Assembly: GCF_900099975.1 (NCBI RefSeq)
Contig: NZ_FNEI01000001.1
Span: forward strand, 434,001-498,000
Length of the DNA: 64,000 nucleotides
Direction: 5' to 3'
Source: Arthrobacter cupressi
GTDB taxonomy: Bacteria; Actinomycetota; Actinomycetes; Actinomycetales; Micrococcaceae
Shown: in pieces, positions 27,519 to 35,681 of the stretch
Layout of the letters: each line of letters begins with the position of its first letter
Numbering within the stretch: position 1 is the stretch's first letter
Notes under the pieces: model-generated
Told to the model about the DNA's origin: nothing
Databases searched by the model: none
The model's input: the letters and a program-made list of their open reading frames with translations, nothing else
Translations under genes and position numbers: made by a program

Positions 27519-27571
27519 TCTTTCCTCCTCGGCCCCTCGGGGCTCAAATTCCAGGGCTGCTTCGGGGCTCG

Positions 27572-28264
27572 TCAGTAGGTGGATGAACCCTGTTCACCCT
27601 TGACGATGGCAATCCCGGAGCTCGCGCCAATACGTGTTGCACCAGCAGCAATCATAGCCTGCGCGTCGGCGAGGGACCGCACCCCGCCCGAGGCCTTGAC
27701 GCCGAGGTCCGGGCCCACGGTCCGGCGCATCAGGGCCACGTCTTCCACAGTGGCGCCCCCGCCGTTGAAGCCGGTGGATGTTTTGACGAAGTCGGCGCCG
27801 GCTTCCACCGCGGCTTCACAGGCCAGCACTTTCTGCGCATCGCTGAGCAGCGCTGTTTCGATGATGACCTTCAGGATCGCCTCGCCGGCGTGCACGGCCT
27901 CGGCGACGGCGGTGATGTCATCCACCAGAGTGCCCTTGTCGTCGGCACGCGCTGCGGCGATGTCGATCACCATGTCGATTTCCTCCGCCCCGTCCAGCAC
28001 GGCGCCGCGGGCTTCGAAGGCCTTGACGTCGCTGGGCGTGGCGCCGAGGGGGAAGCCCACCACCGCGCAGGTCAGCACACCGGAACCCTTGAGTGCCTTG
28101 GAGACGGTCTTGACCCAGATCGGGTTCACGCACACCGATTTGAAGCCGTATTCGATGGCTTCGGCGCAGACTTGGCGGACATCGGCCTCGCTCGCCTCGG
28201 GTTTGAGGAGGGTGTGGTCGATGTAGGAGGCAATGCTTGCTGCGGTAGCGGCGTCGTTGCTCAT
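27572..28264 (-). CDS. deoC: Deoxyribose-phosphate aldolase
   Basis: 230 residues from ATG 28264 with GGAAGGA upstream; the frame stays open far upstream in the shadow of the next gene but homology starts at [12 protein letters not shown]. Schiff-base lysine in FVKTSTGF, second catalytic lysine in [10 protein letters not shown], normal DeoC length. It cleaves 2-deoxyribose 5-phosphate to acetaldehyde and glyceraldehyde 3-phosphate in nucleoside catabolism. Purine nucleoside phosphorylase and a phosphosugar mutase are also in this window but not in the same operon. Confidence 0.95.
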   Translation of the reverse strand: MSNDAATAASIASYIDHTLLKPEASEADVRQVCAEAIEYGFKSVCVNPIWVKTVSKALKGSGVLTCAVVGFPLGATPSDVKAFEARGAVLDGAEEIDMVIDIAAARADDKGTLVDDITAVAEAVHAGEAILKVIIETALLSDAQKVLACEAAVEAGADFVKTSTGFNGGGATVEDVALMRRTVGPDLGVKASGGVRSLADAQAMIAAGATRIGASSGIAIVKGEQGSSTY

Positions 28265-28353
28265 GGCAGTCCTTCCGTGGCGGGCCGGGTGGCCGCTTGG
28301 TGGCTCGTCAAAGGACCATCTTGCCATAGCACCCGGGCCCGCCGGCCGCGGCG

Positions 28354-29250
28354 TCAGGCTGCCGCGGAGACCTGCATTCCGGACGGTGCCGGCCGTCCCG
28401 CAGCCGCGGCCGAACGGGCGTGTCCGGCCAGATATGCAGCGCAACGGGCGGCGGCTTCCTTGGCCGAGAGCACCAGGCCCAGGCGCAGTCCGTCGCGTGC
28501 CGCGGCGTCGCCGATCGCCCAGATGCCCGGCACGGAACTTTCGAATCCGCTGCCCACCAGGATGCCGCCGTCGGGAGCGGTCTTCAGCCCGGCGCTCTCG
28601 GCAAGGGTGCTGCGCGGGGTTCGCTCCTCGGCGAGGACAACGAGGTCCCCGTTCATGATGCTGCCGTCGTCGAAGACGATTCCGGCGGCAGCCCTGCCGG
28701 ACACGGGGGAGGACACGACGGCGGCCGGACGCAGCGTGGTGCGGACCGGACGGACTCCTCGGGCGCGCAGGACCGCCTCCGCCTGGCCGGCGGAGGGGCC
28801 GGTGCCCACGAGGATACCCAGCGGCCGGCGGCCCAGGGTGTCCGTGATTTCCTTGACCTGGCTGCCGAGGCGCTCTGCGTCGTCGATGGTGGAGTACGCC
28901 AGCGCGTGTTCGGCACCATGCACCGGGGGCTCTACCGGGGCCGAGCCGGTGGCGATCACCAGCTGGTCGTAGGAGAACTCGAGGCCCTCCGTGGTGGTGA
29001 TCTTCCGGTTCGTCGGGTCGATGAAGCTGGCCAGCTGGCCGAAGCGGACGGACACCATGGAGTGCGCGGCGGTCTCCAGGAGCGCCTCCGGGCATTCGTC
29101 CCGGTTGCTTAGCACGGTGATGCGGCCCTCGAAGGTCGCTGCCGCGGAGCCCTGCTGGATGATGCTCTCCATGCCTGTGAGGTGGCGCAGGAGGGCCTGG
29201 GCCGCCGGGCCGGCGCCTGCGATGACGAGGTGGGTGGAGGTGTCCGGCAT
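28354..29250 (-). CDS. FAD-dependent pyridine nucleotide-disulfide-type oxidoreductase
   Basis: 298 residues, ATG at 29250 with AAAGGA upstream. The N-terminal dinucleotide motif ([17 protein letters not shown]) and the second FAD contact ([15 protein letters not shown]) are present, with [12 protein letters not shown] between them. At 298 residues it lacks the C-terminal dimerisation domain and the redox-active cysteine pair of disulfide reductases; it resembles the N-terminal FAD part of NirB (42717-45359). The electron acceptor is unknown. It stands alone, 89 bp upstream of deoC. Confidence 0.75.
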   Translation of the reverse strand: MPDTSTHLVIAGAGPAAQALLRHLTGMESIIQQGSAAATFEGRITVLSNRDECPEALLETAAHSMVSVRFGQLASFIDPTNRKITTTEGLEFSYDQLVIATGSAPVEPPVHGAEHALAYSTIDDAERLGSQVKEITDTLGRRPLGILVGTGPSAGQAEAVLRARGVRPVRTTLRPAAVVSSPVSGRAAAGIVFDDGSIMNGDLVVLAEERTPRSTLAESAGLKTAPDGGILVGSGFESSVPGIWAIGDAAARDGLRLGLVLSAKEAAARCAAYLAGHARSAAAAGRPAPSGMQVSAAA

Positions 29251-29599
29251 GGCGGGTCCTTTCGCTTCATGGGCGTTTTCCGAGCGGCGCCCGGACGGTG
29301 TTTCGCGGTTGCCTTTAGCCTAGGAGCGCGCCTTTTCCGCAGTGTTTCCCGGGGGTTGCAGTTTTTCCCTTGCGCGTTCCCTGACCGTTACTGGGCGGTA
29401 ATGAGGTGGGTCACAGGGGCGGGGCGGCGGCTGGATTCGGTCAGCTCGTTCTTGGCTTTTTTGACCAGCTTCTTTGCTGAAGAATTTCTCCGGTCGGAAG
29501 TCGCTCCGGTATGGGGGCTCTGGGCCGCTCTGGAGGGCAATCAGCCAGACTGGCCGCCGGCGCCCTTATTTTGTCAGACCCCCTTGCTTGAATTGGTTC
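29251..29599. other. Intergenic stretch before the HNH gene
   Basis: 349 bp between divergent genes. No convincing gene, RNA or strong hairpin. It must hold the promoters of the FAD oxidoreductase (minus) and the HNH gene (plus), but I see no clear -10/-35 pair. Confidence 0.4.
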
Positions 29600-31060
29600 A
29601 TGAAGCAGACCACGGCATTGGCCCAGGCAACGGGAAAGCACGTCCTTCCCGTCGATGCGCTGGCCGACCTCGTGTCTTCTTTGGAATCGCTGGAGCGCGT
29701 GCAGTCGCGTTTGCATGCGGTGCGCGAGGGGCTGCTGGTCATGGCCTCGCAACTGGCGGAGGCGATGGAGGACGACGGCGGCGTGTCGGGTTCCCGGTGG
29801 CGGCCGCCTGCGCGGGAGCTGGCTGAGCGCTCGGTGGCGGCGGAGATCGCTGCCGCGACCCGGATGAGTGACCGGACGGTGCAACGACAGATGGGCCTGG
29901 CGGTGGAGCTGGCCGATCGCTTCCCTCTGACGTTTCAGGCATTGTCGGACGGGCGGATCAGCCTGGCGCATGCCCGCGTGATCCAAGACGCCGGGGCAAG
30001 CCTGATGGATGATGAGGCCCGGGGCCGGTACGAGGCCGTGGTGGTGAGGTGCGCGGAACGGCAGGCGCCCGGGCGGGTGCGGCGCGTGGCGGTCCGCGAG
30101 GCCGAGAAAGCCCAGTCTGAGCCGCTGGCCGAACGTCATGAGCGGGCTCGGGAAGAGCGCCGCGTCTGGGTTAACCCCTTGCCGGACGGCATGGCCGAAC
30201 TCGGGGCCGTGCTGCCCGCGGTGGTGGCCTACGGGATCCATGACCGCCTCACCCGGATCGCCCAGGCTTATGCAGACGCCCACAAAGAACACGACTCGGC
30301 CACAGAAAACGGCGCGGGCGCCCACGGTGGCCAGACCGCCCAGGGCCCCCAGACCGGCCAAGCCGGCCGGGGCGCCAGCGCTTCCCGCACTATGGACCAG
30401 CTCCGTGCCGACCTGCTCGCGGACGTGATGTTGCGTGGCGCCCCGACCGGGCACGATACCCCCGAAGGCATGCTCGCAGCCATTACGGCGAGGGTCGATG
30501 TCACCGTCCCGGCGCAAACACTGATAAAGGGCGAAGGCCCGGATGCAGATGGCGCCTCCCGCCTCCTGGCCGAACTCGACGGGCGGCACCCGCTCGATCC
30601 GGACACGGCACGGCTCCTGGCGGGAGCGGCTCCGGGCTGGAACCGGGTCATCACGGACCCTCTCAACGGCTCCGTCCTGGCCGTGGACAGGTACCGGCCC
30701 GGTGAGGACCTGCGGCGGCTGCTCCGGGCCCGCGATTCGCGTTGCCGTTTCCCCGGATGCGGCATCAAGGCCCGCGAGCTGGACCTCGACCACACCGTGG
30801 ACGCCGCACTCGGCGGCGCCACGGAGGCCGGCAACCTGGCGGGCCTGTGCCGGCGGCACCACCTACTTAAACACCATTCCGGCTGGGACGTCCGGCAGGC
30901 CGGGGCCGGGGTTCTCGAATGGACCAGCCCCACCGGCCGCACCTATTCCGACCAGCCGCCTGCACCGGCAACACCCACCACACCCGACGGCCGGAGGCCC
31001 ACACCCGCCACCCAGCGGGGAACCGGCACTTCCCGCGACCCGGACCCGCCACCGTTCTGA
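29600..31060 (+). CDS. DUF222 / HNH endonuclease (13E12-repeat type)
   Basis: 486 residues from ATG 29600; the frame is open to 29474 and no strong ribosome site decides the start. N-terminal DUF222 (about 1-330, helical, with AHARVIQDAG), then an HNH nuclease motif: CRFPGCGIKARELDLDHTV, then GGATEAGNLAGLCRRHH and LKHH. This family is present in many copies in actinobacterial genomes and has been linked to mobile or homing behaviour, without a proven role. A Pro/Thr-rich tail ends the protein. Confidence 0.88.
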   Translation: MKQTTALAQATGKHVLPVDALADLVSSLESLERVQSRLHAVREGLLVMASQLAEAMEDDGGVSGSRWRPPARELAERSVAAEIAAATRMSDRTVQRQMGLAVELADRFPLTFQALSDGRISLAHARVIQDAGASLMDDEARGRYEAVVVRCAERQAPGRVRRVAVREAEKAQSEPLAERHERAREERRVWVNPLPDGMAELGAVLPAVVAYGIHDRLTRIAQAYADAHKEHDSATENGAGAHGGQTAQGPQTGQAGRGASASRTMDQLRADLLADVMLRGAPTGHDTPEGMLAAITARVDVTVPAQTLIKGEGPDADGASRLLAELDGRHPLDPDTARLLAGAAPGWNRVITDPLNGSVLAVDRYRPGEDLRRLLRARDSRCRFPGCGIKARELDLDHTVDAALGGATEAGNLAGLCRRHHLLKHHSGWDVRQAGAGVLEWTSPTGRTYSDQPPAPATPTTPDGRRPTPATQRGTGTSRDPDPPPF

Positions 31061-31425
31061 TCTCGAGCCGCCCAATGACTGGAACCAGGGCGATGGCTTC
31101 GTTCAGTTGCGGTCCTACCTGCGGCGGTCCAAGCTACGGCGGTCCAACCTGGACGGTTCGGCCCCGGCCGGGAGGCCGAGCGACTGTGTGCTTGCCCAGC
31201 GGTTTTCCGCCCGCGGAGCGGCGAGTTAGTTGTGCGCCTTCAGTCGCGCCGCCTGCGTCGTTCGTACGCCTCCGCGCCACCGCGCCCCCGCGCCGCCTCC
31301 GCGCCCGCGGCGCCCGCGCCGCCTCCGCGCCCGCGGCGCCCGCGCCCGCGGCGCCCGCGCCCGCGTGCCTCCCGCGCCCGCGCTCCCGCGCCCGCGCCCC
31401 GCGCCCGCGTGCCGCCCTGCCGACC
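31061..31425. repeat. Low-complexity stretch: 15-bp period and extreme-GC tract
   Basis: 365 bp without a gene. At 31109, 31124 and 31139 GCGGTCC recurs every 15 bp. From about 31265 to 31420 the sequence is almost only C and G, built from a 26-bp unit (starting 31291 and 31317) and a 15-bp period (CGCGCCCGCGGCGCC). It separates the HNH gene from the 3' end of the patatin operon. Confidence 0.75.
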
Positions 31426-32769
31426 TCAGTACCGCTCCAGCAACTCCCTCAGCCCGTTGCTGATGAAGCCCGCTGCCGCGGAGGCCCGGTCAAGGAAGCC
31501 GTGCGAACCCACCGGCTCCACCGAGGCGATCAGGGCTGCGGCGTCGCCCAGGGCCATCCGGAGCTCGGCGGCAGGGAAGCCTTCGAGTTCCAGGACGGCG
31601 CTGCGGGAGTCGGTCCACGCGTCCGGACCGGGGTCGTCGTGGAAGGTGCGCGTGACCGTCAGCTTGTGCCAGCCGCCGTCGAGCAGGATCTCCGCGCGGT
31701 AACGCAGCATGTCTCCGGATGCCTCCACCCGCCCTCCGGCCAGGAAGCGCCGGGCACCGAACCGTTCCGAATCCAGGAACCCGGACAGCCGGGCGCCGGT
31801 GCCTCCCGCGGGCATTTCGACGACGGCGGTAAGGCCCAGTTCCTGCCCGTCCAGGCTGCCGCGGAGCCGGTCCGTGTACCGGACGCCGGGGGCCGGTTCA
31901 CTCATGGCGGTGCAGTGCTCGTCCTTGGGCAGGCCCTCGGCCACCCGGGAGGCCAGATATTCCCGGGCATCCCGGTAGCCCATGGCCACGAGGGCGTCGG
32001 CGCTGATCCTGCCGAGGTAGAACTCCGGGTCCAGCGGCAGCGGGTGCGCGGGACGCACCACGTGGAGCACGAAGTCCCGGCCGGCCGCCCGGGCGGCGTC
32101 GAAATCGGCCAGGAGCGCGCCCATGGCACTCATCTCGATCATGTGCACGTACTGCTCCAGCGGCCCCTCGCCCCAATAAGGGGAGTTGCCGATGCACCAG
32201 ATCAGCCACACCTCCTCGGCTCCCCGGCGCAGGGCCTCCTGCACGTTGGCGTCCCGGACCCACACGGCATCGGTCCAGATTTTCCCGTCCCGGCGCAGCG
32301 GCGTCAGGAAAATCGGCAGGGACATGCCCGCGGCCATCAGTTCAGCGTCGATCTCCGTGGCGTCGATCGGGTGGCAGCGCTTGCCGGTGAACTCCACCAC
32401 GTTGAAGGAACCCCCGACGGCGCCCGGTTCCGCCGCGCGGGCCCGGATTGTTGCGTCGTCGATCCCCAACGCCGGGAAGACCTTGTTGAGCAGCCCGTCG
32501 GCATCGCCGAGCGCGGGCAGGGACCAGGGCCCCTTGAGGTAGTCGCCGAACGGCAGCGCCGAACCGAAGTCCTTGACGTCCACGGCGGACCAGCGCGCGC
32601 ACATGTCCTCCGGCCCGATCCCGGAGAGCAGCATGCCCGCGGTCAGGATCCCGCCGGACGTGCCGTCCACATGGTCGAACTCGAGCCCTTCCTCGGCCAG
32701 TGCCCGCACCACCCCGGCCTGCCAGGCAACCCGCATCCCGCCGCCGGCCAGCACCAGTGAACGCTTCAT
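31426..32769 (-). CDS. Patatin-like phospholipase
   Basis: 447 residues from ATG 32769, fixed by the 4-bp overlap with the preceding membrane-protein gene. Patatin elements: oxyanion loop LAGGGMR (7-13), nucleophile Ser38 in GTSGG, and a likely catalytic Asp167 in KIWTDAVW (a DGG/DGA-type position with Ala). The C-terminal ~180 residues look like a beta-rich accessory domain with a cytochrome-like or lipid-binding character I cannot name. Patatins hydrolyse acyl esters of membrane lipids. Last gene of the seven-gene operon. Confidence 0.85.
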   Translation of the reverse strand: MKRSLVLAGGGMRVAWQAGVVRALAEEGLEFDHVDGTSGGILTAGMLLSGIGPEDMCARWSAVDVKDFGSALPFGDYLKGPWSLPALGDADGLLNKVFPALGIDDATIRARAAEPGAVGGSFNVVEFTGKRCHPIDATEIDAELMAAGMSLPIFLTPLRRDGKIWTDAVWVRDANVQEALRRGAEEVWLIWCIGNSPYWGEGPLEQYVHMIEMSAMGALLADFDAARAAGRDFVLHVVRPAHPLPLDPEFYLGRISADALVAMGYRDAREYLASRVAEGLPKDEHCTAMSEPAPGVRYTDRLRGSLDGQELGLTAVVEMPAGGTGARLSGFLDSERFGARRFLAGGRVEASGDMLRYRAEILLDGGWHKLTVTRTFHDDPGPDAWTDSRSAVLELEGFPAAELRMALGDAAALIASVEPVGSHGFLDRASAAAGFISNGLRELLERY

Positions 32770-33212
32770 GGACGCAACACTCCCCGCCAATAGACCCCGC
32801 GCCAATACACAAAACAAAGCACCGCCGTCGCCAGGTCGAAAATGGCGACCGCCAGCGCCGGCGCCGCGAACACCCCGTTCAGGACCCCGAGCCCGACGGC
32901 GGCGAACGCCCCGGACTTCTGCACCCCCGCCCAGAAGATGACCTCCGGCGCGGGGGCCTGCTTGAGCAGCGTGTGCAGGAGCAGCCCGCCCACCACGATC
33001 ATGAACATGCCCACCGTGCCGAACAGTTGCAGTGCCACCGGCGTCGGCTCAGCGCCGAGCAGGGGCAGGATGAACCAGCCGAAGGGGATTTCCGCGACGC
33101 CCGTCAGCACCGTGATGACCGCGATGATCGCCAGCACCGCGCGCAGGGGATCGGCCGCGGCCCAGGCGAGGTTGCCACGCGCTGGCCCGCCGGCGACTGC
33201 AGGCCCGTTCAC
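32766..33212 (-). CDS. Small membrane protein of the lipid operon (A)
   Basis: 148 residues from GTG 33212, fixed by GTGA overlap with the upstream gene; the longer open frame to 33623 is a shadow. Four hydrophobic helices: AVLAIIAVITVLTGVAE, PVALQLFGTVGMFMIVVGG, AFAAVGLGVLNGVFAA and AVAIFDLATAVLCFVYW. Family not recognised. The overlap on both sides shows that it is made in register with the patatin and the other membrane protein. Confidence 0.75.
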   Translation of the reverse strand: MNGPAVAGGPARGNLAWAAADPLRAVLAIIAVITVLTGVAEIPFGWFILPLLGAEPTPVALQLFGTVGMFMIVVGGLLLHTLLKQAPAPEVIFWAGVQKSGAFAAVGLGVLNGVFAAPALAVAIFDLATAVLCFVYWRGVYWRGVLRP

Positions 33213-33691
33213 AGGTAGGACTCCAGCAGCCGGCCGCGGTCCACGATCAGCCAGAGCATGGCGAGCCAGACAAGCGTGGAGACATAGAAGCGGATGTCGT
33301 TGAGGAACATCCAGCGCCGAAGCAGGGCGCGCAGTTCGGCGTCGTCCTTGAAGTCCCCGCCCCGGATGCGCACGTTGATGGGAATGATGATGCCCTGCCC
33401 CACCAGGGTCAGCGTGATGATGCCGAGCAGGCAGATGGCGGCCGGGATCAGCCGGATGCTTCCCCATTCGCTCCAGACCAGGATGGCGCCGGAAATGAAC
33501 ATCGGCGGCACCACCACCGTGAAGAACTTGGTGGCCTGCCGGGTGGGGATGCCGAAATGCATGTCCACGTTGCCCCGCTCCAGCGACTCCCAGGTGGGGT
33601 AGAGGAACCACTTCAGCACCCACATGGTGCCCACATACATGGTGGCTCCGAACAGGAAGTAGAGGAGGTTCAGGAGCAGCAGCCAGTTCAC
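33209..33691 (-). CDS. Small membrane protein of the lipid operon (B)
   Basis: 160 residues from GTG 33691, again set by a GTGA overlap with the decarboxylase-like gene. Four predicted helices: WLLLLNLLYFLFGATMY near the start, FTVVVPPMFISGAILVW, PAAICLLGIITLTLVGQG and a last one near FYVSTLVWLAMLWLIV. Conserved-looking polar residues occur in TWESLERGNVDMHFG. No family recognised. It may form a membrane platform with protein A for the soluble enzymes of this operon. Confidence 0.75.
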   Translation of the reverse strand: MNWLLLLNLLYFLFGATMYVGTMWVLKWFLYPTWESLERGNVDMHFGIPTRQATKFFTVVVPPMFISGAILVWSEWGSIRLIPAAICLLGIITLTLVGQGIIIPINVRIRGGDFKDDAELRALLRRWMFLNDIRFYVSTLVWLAMLWLIVDRGRLLESYL

Positions 33692-34641
33692 GACGACGCC
33701 CTGACGTTCCCGGGGATCCTGCTGCGGTCCGGCGGTTCCAGCCACTCCTGGCCCTGGCCCAGGCCCGCCACGCTGTCCAGCATCTCGCCGCCGCGCAGGG
33801 CCGCGGCCTCTGCAGCGCTCGGAGCGGTGAGGAACCAGGCCTCGTAGTGGTCGTCCAGGACGCCGTGGGCCTCTGGCAGCCAGGCGGTGAAGATGGGCTT
33901 GTCGGCTACCTGAAGGGTCTTCAAGGAAGCCACGCCGGGAGCGTCGCCGAGGACGAGCCGGGCCTTCGCCGCCTTGCCGAGGCCGAGGTCCCCGGTGGCC
34001 TCGAAATAGATGTCCGACTTCCAGAGCATTCCCCGGAAGGCGCAGTAGTTCGACGCGGCAAGTTTCAGCGGCAAGCCGGCGGGCTCGGGCCGTTCGATTT
34101 CCACGAAGCAGCCCAGTACGCCGTCCTTGTCGTACTGGGCGGACACGGTGGAGTCGGTCACCACGAAGTCGAGGTTTGCCTGGTGCTTGGGCATGCCCCA
34201 GATGCCCTTGCCGCCCTTGACGGAAATTTCCGTGCTCACCGGCAGGTCCACCACGAACTGGCCCAGGCCGAACGTCTTCTGGAAAAGCAGGGGCAGCAGC
34301 GGGGGCACGGGGCGCCTGCCGTGGGTGATGGCGATGGCCAGGGAATATTCGATGTACTTGCCGATGTCCGTGGACTTGTAGTTCACCACGGTGACCACCA
34401 GCAGGCCCTTGCCGCCCAGGCTGAAGGGCCGCATCTCTTCGCCGGGCAACAGGGCCGCCGCGGCGCGCTTGTTGATGGGGAAGGCCGCCATGAGCACGGG
34501 GGAATCGTCCGAGTTCACCGGCATGGAATAGGGGATGCCGTCCGCCTGGGCGAAGCGGCCGCGCAGTTCATTCTGCCGCCGGGGCAGGGGAGAAGGCATG
34601 AGCCGGAGAATGGAGGCCAGCAGCCCGTTGAGCTTGTTCAC
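33688..34641 (-). CDS. Acetoacetate decarboxylase-family protein
   Basis: 317 residues, ATG at 34641 overlapping the hydrolase stop by 4 bp. Homology to the acetoacetate-decarboxylase (ADC) fold is seen in the mid-protein (ISVKGGKGIWGMPKHQANLD) and the PVNSDDSPVLMAAFP region. ADC-family members decarboxylate or hydrate beta-keto acids, but many have unrelated or unknown substrates. The context with a sterol-oxidase-like GMC enzyme and esterases suggests a keto-acid or lipid-derived substrate. I cannot verify the catalytic Schiff-base lysine. Confidence 0.72.
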   Translation of the reverse strand: MNKLNGLLASILRLMPSPLPRRQNELRGRFAQADGIPYSMPVNSDDSPVLMAAFPINKRAAAALLPGEEMRPFSLGGKGLLVVTVVNYKSTDIGKYIEYSLAIAITHGRRPVPPLLPLLFQKTFGLGQFVVDLPVSTEISVKGGKGIWGMPKHQANLDFVVTDSTVSAQYDKDGVLGCFVEIERPEPAGLPLKLAASNYCAFRGMLWKSDIYFEATGDLGLGKAAKARLVLGDAPGVASLKTLQVADKPIFTAWLPEAHGVLDDHYEAWFLTAPSAAEAAALRGGEMLDSVAGLGQGQEWLEPPDRSRIPGNVRASS

Positions 34642-35681
34642 GAATTCAGCTCCTTGACGATGATCGGAAAGGTGTCACGCCAGGCCTGGGCGCCGAAGAA
34701 GACGTCCAGGTGGCCGTAGCCGGGGAGGATATGGAGCGTGTCCTTGCCGGGGCGGTGCTGCTGGAAGAAGCGGAAGGTGCGTTCCTGGCTTTCGGGCAGG
34801 AAGCAGCGGTTGTCCTGGCCGGCGAGGAACGCGAAGCGTGCATTCGTCCGGGGCGCCTGGGCCTCGTAGTTGTCCGGCAGTTCCGGGTGCGAGCCGGCGG
34901 CCACCATGTGCCCTGCCCGGATGCTGTGGCCCATTTCCTCGAAGAAGCTCACCGGGACCTCCGCGAACTCCCCTTTGATCCATTCGTGCGTGGCGTCGTC
35001 GAGGTTCCCGTGCGACCATAGCGCCGGCCTGCCGCTGCCGTAGGTGAAGCTGACCAGTTTGCAGACTGTGTTGTCGCATTCGCGATGCGTGGCCTTGACC
35101 AGGGAGCGCAGGAGACGCGAGAAGTAGCCGTTGGAGCGGTTGCCCCAGGCCGGGGAGAGGTACGGGGTGAAGGCCTTCACGATCGGCGTGAAGTGGTCGA
35201 TCTTGAAGCGCGAGAAGGCCGGCACCACGGGATGCAGGGACACTGCGTTGGAAATCACCGTGTCCACCCGGGGCAGCAGTCCCGCCGCGGCGGACATCGT
35301 GAACGAGGTGGACCCCTGGCAGTGCACCACGGCCTTGAGGGTGTCTGCCCCGGTGGCGTTGAGGACGTGCTCGACGGCGGCCGGATGGTCGTGCACGGCG
35401 GCGTCGCCAAGCGTCCAGGACAGCGGGTCCAGGTCGATCGAGGCACGCCAGTTCAGCATCCAGACGTCCCAGCCGTCCTCCAGCAGCACGTCCACGAGCG
35501 TGGTGCGGATGGGCGGGCGGAAGAGTTCGGCACGGACCCCGGAGCCGTGCACCAGCAACACGGGACCCTTGGCCGGCTCCACGGGAGAGGTTACGTGGAC
35601 GAGGTTCAGCGGCACGCCGTCGCCGGCCCGGAAGGGAATGACCTCGCTGCGGTGTTCGGCCCGGGTGATGGTCGTGGTCAT
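34638..35681 (-). CDS. Alpha/beta hydrolase with Cys at the nucleophile position
   Basis: 347 residues, ATG at 35681. Oxyanion region LLVHGSGVRAELF (42-54), nucleophile elbow VVHCQGSTSF with Cys121 where the usual Gly-x-Ser-x-Gly has serine, and the terminal histidine in LPGYGHLDVFFG. Similar hydrolase domains occur fused to or beside GMC/cholesterol-oxidase-like enzymes (from memory). Substitution of Ser by Cys is known in dienelactone hydrolases, so activity is still possible. Overlaps both neighbours by 4 bp. Confidence 0.82.
   Translation of the reverse strand: MTTTITRAEHRSEVIPFRAGDGVPLNLVHVTSPVEPAKGPVLLVHGSGVRAELFRPPIRTTLVDVLLEDGWDVWMLNWRASIDLDPLSWTLGDAAVHDHPAAVEHVLNATGADTLKAVVHCQGSTSFTMSAAAGLLPRVDTVISNAVSLHPVVPAFSRFKIDHFTPIVKAFTPYLSPAWGNRSNGYFSRLLRSLVKATHRECDNTVCKLVSFTYGSGRPALWSHGNLDDATHEWIKGEFAEVPVSFFEEMGHSIRAGHMVAAGSHPELPDNYEAQAPRTNARFAFLAGQDNRCFLPESQERTFRFFQQHRPGKDTLHILPGYGHLDVFFGAQAWRDTFPIIVKELNS

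Noticed and set aside
27572..29095. 507-codon frame running through deoC and beyond
   Set aside because: Homology begins at the deoC ATG 28264; upstream part is the shadow of the FAD oxidoreductase gene and low-complexity Arg/Pro/Gly.
31230..31702. Pro/Arg/Ala-rich open frames across the GC tract
   Set aside because: Composition follows directly from the CGCGCC repeats in any frame; no start context or domain.
32766..33623. 285-codon minus-strand frame covering two membrane-protein genes
   Set aside because: Only the last 148 codons look like a protein; the rest is an His/Arg/Pro-rich shadow of the next gene. The GTGA overlap at 33209-33212 sets the true start.
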